A stretch of 64,000 nt of DNA from Microbacterium sp. MPKO10 (GCF_026107415.2 NZ_JAPCHX010000001.1:806001-870000), one strand, 5' to 3'; shown: positions 1-9,386, counted from the stretch's first letter. Made by a program: numbers and translations. Notes: generated by a model not told the origin, from the sequence alone.

Positions 1-954
1 GGCGTATCCCGATCGACTGTCTCCCGGGCGTTCAGCCGCCCGGAGCTGCTCAGCGCAGAGACAGTTCAACGAGTCAAAGCGGCTGCAGCCCAGCTCGGAT
101 ATGTAGCGAACCATGCCGCTCGCGCCCTGTCGACAGGGCGCTTCGGCAATGTCGCTGTCGTCGTTCCAGACATCGCGAACCCCTTCTTCCCTCCGCTCGT
201 TCGGCGTGTACAGACACTTGCGGATGCCGCAGGTTTCGCCGTGTTCCTTGGCGACTCGGACGAGATTGCCGATCGGGAAGCCAACCTGACGTCGCGTCTC
301 AGCGCGCAGGTCGAAGGGTTTGTTCTTGCCGCGCCCAGACTCGACGAACAACGTATCCGCGAACTCGACGCCACACGTCCTGTTGTCCTGGTGAACCGCG
401 ATATCTCCGGTCTGGCCCGTGTGCTCATCGACCCAAGTGGCGGCCTTGACGAGGCAGTCGCGCATCTGCAGCGTCACGGGCACCGATCGCTTGTCTACCT
501 GTCTGGCCCGCGAGAATCGTGGTCTGATCAGCAGCGACGTGCCGCCCTGCTGAGTGCGGCAAAGCGCGCGGGGCTCGAGGTGACGATTCAAGAACTCGGC
601 CGCCCGAGTTCCGCCGCCGGCCGGGATGCAGTCGGCGGCATCCTCTCCTCCGGTGCAACAGCTGTCATCGCCTTTGATGACGTCGTTGCCCAGGGCGTGA
701 TGGCCGGGCTTGCTCTGCGAGGGATCGACGTACCGCGAGACATCAGCGTAATTGGCTGCGATGACACACTCGCGTCGGGTACGCACCCGGCGCTGACGAC
801 GATCTCAGCCGCTTCGGCAGCGGCCGGTGACGCGGCGGCCGAGCTTCTTCTCGCCGTTCTCAGCAGCGGGGAGCGGTCTGAAGCCCGCGTCGCGATTGCC
901 ACGCACCTCGTCGTTCGTGCCACGTCCGACAAAGCGCGAGACGACATCAGTTGA
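1..954 (+). CDS. LacI-family transcriptional repressor, 5'-truncated by window edge
   Basis: The frame is open from base 1 and gives 317 visible residues. It begins inside the DNA-binding helix-turn-helix (STVSRAF), continues through the hinge region (LGYVANHAARAL) and then a periplasmic-binding-protein-like sensor domain to the TGA at 952. About ten N-terminal residues are missing upstream of the window. The GTG at 241 is internal, because the sequence before it clearly codes for the helix-turn-helix. Family members repress sugar-use genes until an inducer sugar binds. Three closely related palindromes (957-972, 3942-3957, 4077-4092) flank the downstream genes, so I infer that it controls the whole operon. 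The inducer is unknown. Confidence 0.93.
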   Translation, partial: GVSRSTVSRAFSRPELLSAETVQRVKAAAAQLGYVANHAARALSTGRFGNVAVVVPDIANPFFPPLVRRVQTLADAAGFAVFLGDSDEIADREANLTSRLSAQVEGFVLAAPRLDEQRIRELDATRPVVLVNRDISGLARVLIDPSGGLDEAVAHLQRHGHRSLVYLSGPRESWSDQQRRAALLSAAKRAGLEVTIQELGRPSSAAGRDAVGGILSSGATAVIAFDDVVAQGVMAGLALRGIDVPRDISVIGCDDTLASGTHPALTTISAASAAAGDAAAELLLAVLSSGERSEARVAIATHLVVRATSDKARDDIS

Positions 955-956
955 CC

Positions 957-972
957 ATGCAACCGGTCGCAT
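957..972. promoter_or_regulatory. LacI-type operator O1
   Basis: ATGCAACCGGTCGCAT is a 16-bp palindrome with one mismatched pair, lying between the repressor stop and the ATG at 988. Related sites occur at 3942-3957 and 4077-4092. The CG-centred TGCAACCGGTTGCA form is typical of LacI-family operators. Confidence 0.75.
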
Positions 973-987
973 GGTTGACTAGCGCCC

Positions 988-2034
988 ATGATTCGGATCG
1001 CGATTATAGGTGCGGCACATCCGCACGTGGAGTATGTACTCGATGAGCTCAGGCGAGACGAGCGGCGTGACTTCACACTTGTCGGGGTGTACGACCCTGA
1101 CCCCGTCATAGCCGAACAGTACGCTCGGTCACACGGTGTGCCCGCCTTCGCGGATTCTGAGGGTCTCCTTGCAGAAGAAATCGATATAGCCGTGATCGCC
1201 GGTATCTATGGTGCTCGAGGTGATCACGTCATATCGGCGTTGCGCGCTGGAGCTCACGTTCTTGCCGATAAGCCTCTCTGCACATCCCTCGACGAGCTCG
1301 ACGCGATCGAGATCGCGGCTCGGGAAGAAGGGCGCTCCGTGAATCTCCTGCTGGAGAAACGCGGATATCCCGAGACGATTGCAGCGCTGTCTGTGGTGCG
1401 CAGCGGCGAGCTGGGCGACATTCATGGCATTACGTCATCCGGACCGCACAAAATCAACGTCGACACGCGCCCAGAGTGGTTCTTTGACAGATGTCAGTAT
1501 GGCGGCATCCTCGCAGATCTTGCGGTGCATGACCTCGATGCTGCGTTGATGTTCGTATCGCTGGACGCGGGAGCCGTGCGCGGAGTCACTGCGGGTTCGC
1601 TCGAGAATGCCGCAGACTTCGAGCTGTTCGGTGTCGCGAGTGTGTCGGCGCCGAATTTGGTCATTACGTCGGAGGTGAGCTGGCTGACGCCACAGGCATC
1701 CGACATCCACGGTGATTATCGCCTGCGAATAGTCGGAACACGTGGGACTGCAGAGGTCTTCTGGGCGCGAGGTCGTGTGGACGTGACGACGTCTGAACGA
1801 CAGTCGCGCAACCTGGAGCTTCCTCGAGGTTTTCGCCCGGCAGAGCAGGCACTGGACGCCTTCGCCGTGGGCGACGTCCCGCAGGTCGGCACCCGGGAGT
1901 CGGTGTCGGCCACACGACTGGCGCTGCTGGCACAGCGCTCGGCCGACCAGCAAGGTGCACTGCAGGTCTGGCAAGGCGCCGAGAAGCACGAGAACGCACA
2001 CGTTCAGCACCACCCACGACAGGAGAGAGCATGA
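988..2034 (+). CDS. Gfo/Idh/MocA-family NAD(P)-dependent oxidoreductase (1)
   Basis: A 348-residue sugar or inositol dehydrogenase-like protein. The N-terminal Rossmann fold has IIGAAHPH (residues 6-13) for the dinucleotide, and the family's catalytic EKP motif appears as DKPLC (94-98). The C-terminal half fits the alpha/beta substrate domain (WFFDRCQYGGILADLAVHD region). The family oxidises or epimerises sugars and polyols using NAD(P). Its ATG lies 15 bp beyond operator O1, with no clear Shine-Dalgarno. Its last four bases overlap the next gene (ATGA), so translation is probably coupled. Length is normal and the substrate cannot be told. Confidence 0.9.
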   Translation: MIRIAIIGAAHPHVEYVLDELRRDERRDFTLVGVYDPDPVIAEQYARSHGVPAFADSEGLLAEEIDIAVIAGIYGARGDHVISALRAGAHVLADKPLCTSLDELDAIEIAAREEGRSVNLLLEKRGYPETIAALSVVRSGELGDIHGITSSGPHKINVDTRPEWFFDRCQYGGILADLAVHDLDAALMFVSLDAGAVRGVTAGSLENAADFELFGVASVSAPNLVITSEVSWLTPQASDIHGDYRLRIVGTRGTAEVFWARGRVDVTTSERQSRNLELPRGFRPAEQALDAFAVGDVPQVGTRESVSATRLALLAQRSADQQGALQVWQGAEKHENAHVQHHPRQERA

Positions 2035-3062
2035 CTGAGACGTTACGTATCGCGATCGTCGGGGCGGGGGTGATCGGAGCCGTTCACGCGCGGCTCACCG
2101 CGCGCCTCGGATCCGCTGGAGCTCTCGCTGCTGTTGTCGATCTCGATGATGCTCGCGCGCGCTCTCTCGCTGCCGACTACGGCGTCCGTCCATACACATC
2201 CGCGTTAGACGCCTACCGTGCGCAGCGCATTGATGTTGCCGCGATCTGCCTGCCCAGTGCCTATCACGCGGATGCTGTGGTCGAGGCACTGGAGGCTGGC
2301 GTTGACGTCATCGTTGAGAAGCCGATCGATGTCACGCTGGAGGCAGCAGATCGGGTGATAGCGGCAGAAAAGGCGACGGGGCGCACAGTATCCGTCGTGA
2401 GTCAGCGCCGGTTCCAGCCCGTCGCGTCTTTCCTCCATTCCGCGGTGACAAGCGGAGACCTGGGACGCATGACCTCCGGTGTTGTCGAGTCTGCGTTCTT
2501 TCGCCCGCAGGAGTACTACTCCTCGGGAGACTGGAGGGGAACTCTCGCCGTTGACGGTGGCGGTGCACTGATGAATCAGGGCATCCACGCGCTCGACCTC
2601 CTGTTGTGGATGCTCGGAGATCCGATCTCGGTCAGCGCGAGAACCGGTCGTCTCGCGCACGAGGGAATTGAGGTGGAAGATGTCGCTGGCGCCACGATCG
2701 AGTTTGCGAGTGGTGCCATCGGGTTGATGCTCGCCAGCACAGCTGCCTACCCGGGGTTGCCGGTGCGCCTCGCTCTGCACGGCGACAAGGGCACGGCCGT
2801 CATGGAGAACGACGGACTGTCATTCTTTGAGTCTGTTTCGTCACCGCGACCGAACTCAGAAGCTCTGAGCGAAGGTGAGACTCCCGCTGGTTGGAGTTCG
2901 GTCGACGTCGCCCACCATCGGCAGTATCTCGATGTGCTGGACGCGATTCGCTCGAAGCGGGCTCCGGCCATCACCACCGCAGATGGGCGACGGGCGCTCG
3001 AGGTGGTTCTTGCCGTCTATGAATCTGCCCGCACGGGGCAGCCCGTCGGCATCAGCGAGTGA
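2031..3062 (+). CDS. Gfo/Idh/MocA-family NAD(P)-dependent oxidoreductase (2)
   Basis: 343 residues. The dinucleotide-binding loop is GAGVIG (11-16) and the catalytic lysine is in VEKPID (95-100). The substrate-domain segment GGALMNQGIHALDLLLWML is the usual metal-free substrate-site helix of the family. It overlaps the preceding gene by ATGA. An AGGAGAG Shine-Dalgarno lies just upstream inside gene 1. Three different oxidoreductases in a row suggest successive steps on one sugar, for example oxidation and reduction through a keto intermediate as in some glycoside-modifying pathways. That pathway reading is inference. Confidence 0.92.
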   Translation: MTETLRIAIVGAGVIGAVHARLTARLGSAGALAAVVDLDDARARSLAADYGVRPYTSALDAYRAQRIDVAAICLPSAYHADAVVEALEAGVDVIVEKPIDVTLEAADRVIAAEKATGRTVSVVSQRRFQPVASFLHSAVTSGDLGRMTSGVVESAFFRPQEYYSSGDWRGTLAVDGGGALMNQGIHALDLLLWMLGDPISVSARTGRLAHEGIEVEDVAGATIEFASGAIGLMLASTAAYPGLPVRLALHGDKGTAVMENDGLSFFESVSSPRPNSEALSEGETPAGWSSVDVAHHRQYLDVLDAIRSKRAPAITTADGRRALEVVLAVYESARTGQPVGISE

Positions 3063-3077
3063 ATGAGGATGACACAG

Positions 3078-3938
3078 ATGAACATGAAGCGCGTCGGCAT
3101 CGTCGGTATCGAGAACAGTCATGCAGAGGAGATCATCCGCTATCTCAACGTGAAGCAACCAGAGCACGTGCCCGTGCGAATTACCGCTCTCGTGGGGGGT
3201 GACGAAGACCAGACGCGAGAACTGGCACGACTTGGCTCGATCGACACGGTGGTCGCTCGCTCTGCCGAGTTGATCGGAGGCGTGGACGCACTGATCATCA
3301 CTTCACGAGACGGAGCCGTGCATCGCAGTGATGCAGTACCGTTTCTCGAAGCTGGTATACCTGTGTGGGTCGACAAGCCCCTCGCAGCGAGCGTCGCTGA
3401 CGCGGAGGAGATCATCGCCGCGGCCCAGCGCGGCGGTACTGTCGTCACGTCGTCGTCGGCACTGCGGTGGGTGCCCGACACGGATGCCGTTGTGGCGCAG
3501 GTCGCCTCAATCGGCGACCTGCAGGCAGTGACCGTGACCGGCCCCGCAGACGCTGACAGCCCGTACAGCGGCATCTTCTTCTATGGCATCCACGCGGCGG
3601 ACGTGGCGCAGAGACTGGTCCCCGGGCCGCCGCAGGACATCGAGTGCGTGCGATCCCGAGACTCGGTGATCGTACGACACCGAACGAGTGACATTCTCGT
3701 GACGCTCGAGCTAGTGAGGCCAGACGAGATTGGACGCGTTCCATTTCGTGCAACCGCTGTCGGAAGCCACGGTGTGGTGAGCACCGATATCCGACTGGGG
3801 GAAGACTACGTGCAACCGGGCGTCGACGCGTTCGCTGACATGCTCGCAACAGGTCAGCAGCCGATCCCCTCTGAACAGTTGATTGCGCCAATTACTTTGC
3901 TCGAGCAGGTGCGTTCGATGTTGTCAAGGGAACAATAA
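3078..3938 (+). CDS. Gfo/Idh/MocA-family oxidoreductase (3), short form
   Basis: 286 residues if read from ATG 3078, which has GAGG at 3065-3068 nine bases upstream. The in-frame ATG at 3063 has no ribosome site but would give a gene abutting the previous stop. The Rossmann start is VGIVGIENSHAEEI and the lysine motif is WVDKPLAAS (98-106). The protein is shorter than its two neighbours (343 and 348 aa), with a reduced C-terminal substrate domain. It ends just before the regulatory region of the transporter genes. It probably acts on the same or a related sugar, but the substrate is unknown. Confidence 0.85.
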   Translation: MNMKRVGIVGIENSHAEEIIRYLNVKQPEHVPVRITALVGGDEDQTRELARLGSIDTVVARSAELIGGVDALIITSRDGAVHRSDAVPFLEAGIPVWVDKPLAASVADAEEIIAAAQRGGTVVTSSSALRWVPDTDAVVAQVASIGDLQAVTVTGPADADSPYSGIFFYGIHAADVAQRLVPGPPQDIECVRSRDSVIVRHRTSDILVTLELVRPDEIGRVPFRATAVGSHGVVSTDIRLGEDYVQPGVDAFADMLATGQQPIPSEQLIAPITLLEQVRSMLSREQ

Positions 3939-3941
3939 AAA

Positions 3942-3957
3942 CAGCAACCAGTCGCAT
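3942..3957. promoter_or_regulatory. LacI-type operator O2
   Basis: GCAACCAGTCGCAT (3944-3957) matches O1 at 13 of 14 positions. It starts four bases after the oxidoreductase stop and 135 bp (centre to centre) upstream of O3, a spacing compatible with looping across the transporter promoter. Confidence 0.65.
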
Positions 3958-4045
3958 TAGAGCGTCGAACTCCTTCGAAATGACCATTGTGCGCGGGATT
4001 AGAACTGCGTTCCTTTCCCCAGATAAGCCCTTAGAAATACAAATG

Positions 4046-4075
4046 TTACAAACTCTCTAGGCCGACACCTATTGT
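4046..4075 (+). promoter_or_regulatory. Predicted sigma-70-like promoter of the ABC transporter operon
   Basis: TTACAA (4046-4051) and TATTGT (4070-4075) are separated by 18 bp. The operator at 4077-4092 follows immediately, placing bound repressor on the start site. The 231-bp region 3939-4169 otherwise holds only the two operators and the ribosome site. Confidence 0.5.
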
Positions 4076-4076
4076 A

Positions 4077-4092
4077 ATGCAACCGATTGCAC
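4077..4092. promoter_or_regulatory. LacI-type operator O3
   Basis: TGCAACCGATTGCA (4078-4091) is the most symmetric of the three sites; its reverse complement differs only at the two bases flanking the central CG. It lies just after a -10 element and upstream of the transporter genes. Confidence 0.75.
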
Positions 4093-4169
4093 GATACCGT
4101 GAACTTCGATTGGATCACACGTGTTCGTCGGGCATCGAAGTCCGGCCAGAAGATCATGGAGGATCGAGA

Positions 4170-5444
4170 ATGGCACAACGTAGATTGACCGCAGCGGCTG
4201 CCGCACTTGCTGCGGTGCTGGCCGTGACCGGGTGTTCAGCCAGCGCAGAGGGCAGCGGAGACGGTGAGACCGGCGACCTGCGAGTCTGGCTCATGCAAGA
4301 TTCGGTGTCGGAGGACGCCGTGGCGTGGCTGGAAGAAGAATTCGCGCAGCAGAACCCAGGCTCGACTCTCACTGTCGAGATGCAGCCCTGGGATGACATC
4401 GTCTCGCGATTGCAAACATCGCTCGCGAGCGCATCAGAGACTCCGGACATCGTGGAGATCGGCAATACGAAGACCGCCACGTTCGCGGATGTCGGTGCTC
4501 TCGCCGACCTGACTGACATGTACGATGACGTCGACGGCGACAATCTGATCCAAAGTTTCGTCAAAGCTGCGACGCTCGACGGCAAGACCTACGCTTATCC
4601 GCTTTACGCGGGCACAAGCGTGATGTACTACCGCACCGACCTCTTCGAGAAGGCAGGTATCGAAAAGCCGGAAACGCTCGACGATCTCGTCTCGGCTTCT
4701 GAAGCGATACAGGAGGCGAACCCAGACAACACGAAAGGGTTCAAGGGAATCTATCTTCCGGTTGCCGACATTCACGGACTCGAGGGGTGGTTGTTCACCC
4801 ATGGCGCAAACTATGCGCACGAGGAAGACGGAACGTGGGTGAGCGGACTCGATACACCAGAAGCAAAGGCCGCCCTCGAGCAGCTCCAAACCGTCTGGCA
4901 GACATCTGCGCTCGGGGCGTTGGATGCCAAGGAGACGGCCGGAAACCCCTGGGTACCGTACAACAACGGCGAAGTGGCGATGTTCTCATACCGCGTCTTC
5001 GCTCAGGAGAGCATTTCCGACGAGCTTCGCGACGTCACCGGCGTGATGGCACTTCCTCCTGTCGAGGCCGGCGGTGAGAGCCATCAGTTCCTCGGCGGCT
5101 CGAACGTCGCCATCTCGGCGAACTCATCCCAGCAAGAACTGGCGAAGAAGGCGCTGAAGCTCATCATGAGCGAAGGGTTCATGAGTCAACTCGCAGAGGA
5201 TTCCGGATGGGTGCCTGGCAACTCAACCTACGCGTCGTACATTCCGAGCGACATCGTCGACGCACAGTTGCAGCAGGATATCGCCGAGACATCCGAGCTC
5301 ACGCCAGCGGCATCGAACTGGGCGATCGTCGAGGGCAACAACATTCCCGTCGAGCTCTATTCCGACATTGCTCGAGGAGACGACATTGACGCGGTGATCG
5401 AACGAATCAGCGCGAAGATCGAAGAGACACTGAACGCCGAATGA
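4170..5444 (+). CDS. ABC sugar transporter substrate-binding lipoprotein
   Basis: 424 residues. ATG 4170 is chosen because GGAGGA (4158-4163) precedes it and the protein then opens with a clean lipoprotein signal: basic start, hydrophobic stretch, lipobox VTGC with the modified Cys22. An in-frame ATG at 4077 lies inside the operator and would destroy the signal peptide. The rest resembles family-1 solute-binding proteins (WLMQDS, VEIGNTKTATFADVGAL, YPLYAGTSVMYYRTDLFEKAGI). It should sit on the outer face of the membrane and pass an oligosaccharide or sugar to the two permeases that follow with ATGA overlaps. No ATPase is encoded nearby, so it probably shares a general one. Confidence 0.93.
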   Translation: MAQRRLTAAAAALAAVLAVTGCSASAEGSGDGETGDLRVWLMQDSVSEDAVAWLEEEFAQQNPGSTLTVEMQPWDDIVSRLQTSLASASETPDIVEIGNTKTATFADVGALADLTDMYDDVDGDNLIQSFVKAATLDGKTYAYPLYAGTSVMYYRTDLFEKAGIEKPETLDDLVSASEAIQEANPDNTKGFKGIYLPVADIHGLEGWLFTHGANYAHEEDGTWVSGLDTPEAKAALEQLQTVWQTSALGALDAKETAGNPWVPYNNGEVAMFSYRVFAQESISDELRDVTGVMALPPVEAGGESHQFLGGSNVAISANSSQQELAKKALKLIMSEGFMSQLAEDSGWVPGNSTYASYIPSDIVDAQLQQDIAETSELTPAASNWAIVEGNNIPVELYSDIARGDDIDAVIERISAKIEETLNAE

Positions 5445-6424
5445 TGACGACAGCACCCGCTCTTGATGCAGGGGCAGCCCCCGCGGCTGCCCCGCGCAAG
5501 CCCGTTTCTCGCCGGCGTCGGCGCCGTATTCGAGAAGCCGTGCTTCCGTACCTCTTGGTCGCGCCGCTGATCCTCGCGGTCGTTGTCGCGCTGGGATGGC
5601 CACTTCTGCAACAGTTCGTGATGTCGCTGCAGAATTACGGTCTCGAGCAGCAGTTCGGCGCGGCTCCTGAATGGGTGGGCTTCGCGAACTACGCGCAGAT
5701 CATGACTGATCCGTCGATGTGGATAGTGTTCGTGCGGTCCGTGCTGTTCTGCGCGGTGAGCGCGTCTCTGTCGATGGTCATCGGCATGCTAGTCGCGCTC
5801 TTGCTCACCAAGGTGAGTGCATGGGCCCGAATTGCGCTGCAGGTGACTCTGCTCCTCGTCTGGGCCATGCCGGCTCTCGTGACGATGGTGATCTGGCAAT
5901 GGCTGTTCGATGCGCGGTACGGGTTGGTCAACTGGGTTCTCGCCCGAGTCGGCTTCCCCGACATGGCCGCGTACCCGTGGACATCCACGACGATCGGCGT
6001 CTTCACGATTGCCGCCCTTGCCGTGATCTGGGGGAGTCTCCCTCTGATCATCTTCATGATCTATTCGGCGCTCACCCAGGTGCCGACAGAAGTGCTCGAA
6101 GCCGCGGATCTCGATGGCGCTGGACCATGGAAGCGCTTTAGAGAGGTGACTCTGCCGCTCATCACTCCCGCCGTGATGATCGTCGGGCTGTTGCAGATCG
6201 TGTGGGATCTTCGTGTCTTCACTCAGATATACGTGCTTCAGCAGGCTGGCGTCTCCGTCGACGAGACCAACCTTCTCGGCACCTACATCTATCGCGTCGG
6301 TATTGGGCAGGGGTCCTACGGGGATGCCTCGGCACTCGCAACCGTCGTCCTCATCCTCACCCTGTTACTCACCTGGAGATACATCGCGAAGATGTTCGCG
6401 CAACAGAAGGAGGCTACCGAATGA
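5441..6424 (+). CDS. ABC sugar transporter permease, MalF-type
   Basis: 327 residues with a short basic N-terminus (SRRRRRRIREA) and six predicted membrane segments. The conserved cytoplasmic EAA loop is EVLEAADLDGAGPWKRFREV, which docks to the ATPase. The start overlaps the binding-protein stop (ATGATGA), so synthesis of the importer subunits is coupled. Pairs with the next gene as the two-permease core of a CUT1-type sugar importer. Confidence 0.93.
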   Translation: MMTTAPALDAGAAPAAAPRKPVSRRRRRRIREAVLPYLLVAPLILAVVVALGWPLLQQFVMSLQNYGLEQQFGAAPEWVGFANYAQIMTDPSMWIVFVRSVLFCAVSASLSMVIGMLVALLLTKVSAWARIALQVTLLLVWAMPALVTMVIWQWLFDARYGLVNWVLARVGFPDMAAYPWTSTTIGVFTIAALAVIWGSLPLIIFMIYSALTQVPTEVLEAADLDGAGPWKRFREVTLPLITPAVMIVGLLQIVWDLRVFTQIYVLQQAGVSVDETNLLGTYIYRVGIGQGSYGDASALATVVLILTLLLTWRYIAKMFAQQKEATE

Positions 6425-7326
6425 GCGCGCAGTCTCTGACGAAGACCACTGATATTCCGGCCGTCGCTCCAGTGCGCAGCCGGCGCACGCTCGGGAATCG
6501 TGCCGACGGGCAGCGCCGGATCTGGAACGGTGTCGCGGCCATTGCCGCACTCGTGCTGGTGTTTCCGATCTACTGGATGGTCAATACGGCACTCTCCGAG
6601 AACGAGAATCTGTTTTCGCGCACTCCCCGGTTCTTCCCCTTTCCGCTGTCACTTGACAGCTTTGCCGGCATCCTTATCGATGACGGCTTCTGGTCAGCCC
6701 TCGGGATGAGCGCTGGAGTCACAGCAGTCGTTGTTGTGATTGCAGTCTTCTTCGGATTCCTCGCCGCCGTGGCCGTGAGCAGGTTCCGTTTCAGAGGCGG
6801 CGGATTGATCATTCTTCTGGTGTTGATCGTTCAGATGATTCCGTCTGAGGCGCTGTTCATCTCGCAGTTCCGAATGCTCGACGACTGGCACCTTCTCAAC
6901 TCGGTCGGTGGGCTCTCCATTCTGTATATCGGCACCATCGTGCCGTTTACCGTCTGGCTCCTGCGAGGCTTCATACACGGCATTCCACCCGAGCTCGAGG
7001 AGGCGGCAATGGTCGACGGCTGCAGTCGATTCGGAGCGTTCATGCGTGTCACATTGCCTCTGCTCGGTCCGGGTATTGTCACGGCATCCGTCTTCTCGTT
7101 CTTGCAAGCGTGGAATGAGTACACTCTTGCCCTTGTCGTCATGACCAAGCCCAGCAAGGCAACGCTTCCACTCTGGTTGCAGACCTTCAGCAGCGACTTG
7201 TCGGCGACGGACTGGGCGGGAATCATGGCGGGCGCGACGCTCATCTCTGTACCAGTCGTCATCCTGTTCCTTATCGTCCAAGGTCGTCTGGGTGCCGGGA
7301 TGATGGCCGGAGCGGTGAAGGGATGA
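6421..7326 (+). CDS. ABC sugar transporter permease, MalG-type
   Basis: 301 residues from the ATG at 6421, which overlaps the previous stop by ATGA; the open frame extends upstream but inside the previous gene. Segments include an N-terminal helix (IAALVLVFPIYWMVN) and the EAA loop EEAAMVDGCSRFGAFMRVTL, the signature of the second permease in CUT1 carbohydrate importers. Its stop also overlaps a possible ATG of the next gene, so five genes from the binding protein onward read as one transcript. Confidence 0.93.
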   Translation: MSAQSLTKTTDIPAVAPVRSRRTLGNRADGQRRIWNGVAAIAALVLVFPIYWMVNTALSENENLFSRTPRFFPFPLSLDSFAGILIDDGFWSALGMSAGVTAVVVVIAVFFGFLAAVAVSRFRFRGGGLIILLVLIVQMIPSEALFISQFRMLDDWHLLNSVGGLSILYIGTIVPFTVWLLRGFIHGIPPELEEAAMVDGCSRFGAFMRVTLPLLGPGIVTASVFSFLQAWNEYTLALVVMTKPSKATLPLWLQTFSSDLSATDWAGIMAGATLISVPVVILFLIVQGRLGAGMMAGAVKG

Positions 7327-7412
7327 GCGTCAATCGGGCGCCAGCGAGCGAGTCCCGCGCCATGGTGACTATTACGAGGCCTGCGCATGCCGCGAGGCGG
7401 AAGGAGAGAGCA

Positions 7413-9077
7413 ATGATACGCACGCGCTGGACATCAATGTTGGCGCTCGTGAGCCTTCTCACGAGTGGCCTGATCATCACAGCCGACACGCCCGCAGCGG
7501 AAGCTGACGAAACGTCGATCGCGATCACATCACCCGTAGACGAGTCGACGGTCGAAGGCGAGACCCTCACTGTTGAGGGAACCTTCTCGAATGCTTCCGA
7601 ACTGGTGCTCGTGGTCGGTGCGCAAGAACTGCTGCCGATCGAAACGGTCGGCGAATCGGGCACGTGGACGGTAGACCTCGACATATCGGAGAGAGACGGG
7701 CGGCTGGATCTGGCTGTGCGCGGGCGAGACTTGACGACGAGGTACACAACATGGTCGGCGTTCCTCGAGGTCGACATTGATAACCCCTCGGAATCTCGCC
7801 CCGACGTCACCATCGTGTCTCCGGAGGAGGGTGACCATGACACGCGGATTTTGAAAGTACGGGTGAATGTGGAATCCGAGCACACGGTCGAACGGGTGGA
7901 GGTGCGCGTGAACGGCAGTAGGTGGCGTCACGCCGTCGCGCTGCCGCACTCGCCTGGAGAGTATCGAGCAACATTCCCTGCGGCAAGAGTTGACTTTGCG
8001 AGCATCGAAGCCCGTGCGGTGAGTGCGAATGGACACTCAGATGAAGCGCCAACGACGTATGTCTCGTTCCGAGGCGCACAAGCCGAGGCCCCGTACGTTT
8101 ACGAGCAGGATCGCGCGATGTGGATCTGGGAACGGGCAGCATATGAAGCCGTCTTCGACGAGGACGCACGCGATCGTCTGGGCACAGTCATGGACGACAC
8201 AGGTACATTCGGCTCCGACCCGATCCGCACCATCTACCTCGGTGTCGGTCGTTACGGCGACAAAGACATGCTTCGTGACTCACGAGACGAGGTGGCGGCG
8301 TTCGTGACGTGGGCCAAAGACCGTGGCTATCACGTGCAGGCCACGGTGGCCGGCGGAACTCAGCCGCCGTACCTGGGTGCGTTGGAGCAGTTTCAGCACT
8401 TCGCCGTCGCTGAGTTCGAGAAGGTCCTCAACTACAATCTGGCTGTCCCGGAGCACGCGCGCTTCGACGGAATCAACGTCGATATTGAGCCATACATCCT
8501 CTCCGAGTGGAAGGTGCCCGGAAATGACCTTCCGGTGCGATGGCTTGAGGTGCTTCAGACGCTGATCGAGCGTCGGGATGCCTCTGGCCTTCCGGTGCTG
8601 GTTGGGCCCGCGATTCCGCGCTGGTTGGATACATCGTCATGTTGCACAACCGTGACGTGGCACGGAGTGACCAAGCCGTTGAGCGAGCACATCCAAGACA
8701 TGACCGATTACGTATCGATCATGGACTACCGGGACGCAGCGGAAGGCAGCGCGGGAATCATCGCGCAGGCACAGAACGAGATCGACTATGCGAACCAGAT
8801 CGGAAAACCTAACTCAGTTGTTCTCGGTGTCGAGTCAAAGGATCTGTCTGGTGGCGGTGATCCGGAAACTGTGACCTTCTGGGAGGAAGGTCGCACGTAC
8901 ATGGAGGCTGAGCTCGACAAGGTGTATGACGCATTCAGCGCGGAATCGTCCTTCGGCGGCATTGCTATGCATCATTACGACGACCTCCTGATTTTCCCGT
9001 CATCGTGGGAGGATATGCCGCCGGTCTACTATCCGGTGCCGGGCGCCGGTCCGGAGGGTCCGGAAATGCCAACGTAG
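7413..9077 (+). CDS. Secreted GH18-like glycoside hydrolase candidate with Ig-like N-terminal domains
   Basis: 554 residues. ATG 7413 has AAGGAG six bases upstream and gives a Sec signal peptide (hydrophobic core 9-24, likely cleavage after AEA at 31). An in-frame ATG at 7323 overlaps the permease stop but would bury the signal. Residues 32-118 and 128-222 look like two bacterial Ig-like beta domains (SPVDESTVEGETLTVEGTF; SPEEGDHDTRILKVRV). Residues 230-530 resemble a TIM barrel, with FDGINVDIEPY (351-361) close to the DGxxxDxE active-site strand of GH18 enzymes, E359 being the candidate acid, and later barrel strands such as YVSIMDY. As the only secreted enzyme in the operon it probably releases the sugar that the importer takes up. 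The substrate is unknown. Confidence 0.75.
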   Translation: MIRTRWTSMLALVSLLTSGLIITADTPAAEADETSIAITSPVDESTVEGETLTVEGTFSNASELVLVVGAQELLPIETVGESGTWTVDLDISERDGRLDLAVRGRDLTTRYTTWSAFLEVDIDNPSESRPDVTIVSPEEGDHDTRILKVRVNVESEHTVERVEVRVNGSRWRHAVALPHSPGEYRATFPAARVDFASIEARAVSANGHSDEAPTTYVSFRGAQAEAPYVYEQDRAMWIWERAAYEAVFDEDARDRLGTVMDDTGTFGSDPIRTIYLGVGRYGDKDMLRDSRDEVAAFVTWAKDRGYHVQATVAGGTQPPYLGALEQFQHFAVAEFEKVLNYNLAVPEHARFDGINVDIEPYILSEWKVPGNDLPVRWLEVLQTLIERRDASGLPVLVGPAIPRWLDTSSCCTTVTWHGVTKPLSEHIQDMTDYVSIMDYRDAAEGSAGIIAQAQNEIDYANQIGKPNSVVLGVESKDLSGGGDPETVTFWEEGRTYMEAELDKVYDAFSAESSFGGIAMHHYDDLLIFPSSWEDMPPVYYPVPGAGPEGPEMPT

Positions 9078-9386
9078 AAGCGAGTGGTTCGTCGGATCGA
9101 TTGCTGTGTTCGTATACACAAGGTTCTCAGGGCAGGTGCTGGCTTGGAGGCACCTCGAAGGCGAAAACCCGAGTAACGCCGGACGCGAATCGACCCGGAT
9201 CTGAGCAGTCAGGCGAGATACTCCCGTGTGCGTATAAGTGCGAGGCAGTAAGAGCTCGTCGCGGTTGCGCGTGCAACGACCAAGTAGCGACCGAGGACGT
9301 TGCTCGCGGGCGTGGCAGTTGCGACCTTCGAAGGACGCACCCACCACGGCGACGATGGAGCGCATCCCATGACCCGCGCTCGTCAC
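9078..9386. other. Intergenic gap with no recognised feature
   Basis: 309 bp between two convergently ending genes. I see no hairpin followed by T residues, no RNA gene and no convincing small reading frame. Confidence 0.6.

Noticed and set aside
4077-4169. Start of the binding protein at ATG 4077.
   Set aside because: That ATG is inside the LacI operator and would place a non-hydrophobic tail before the lipoprotein signal.
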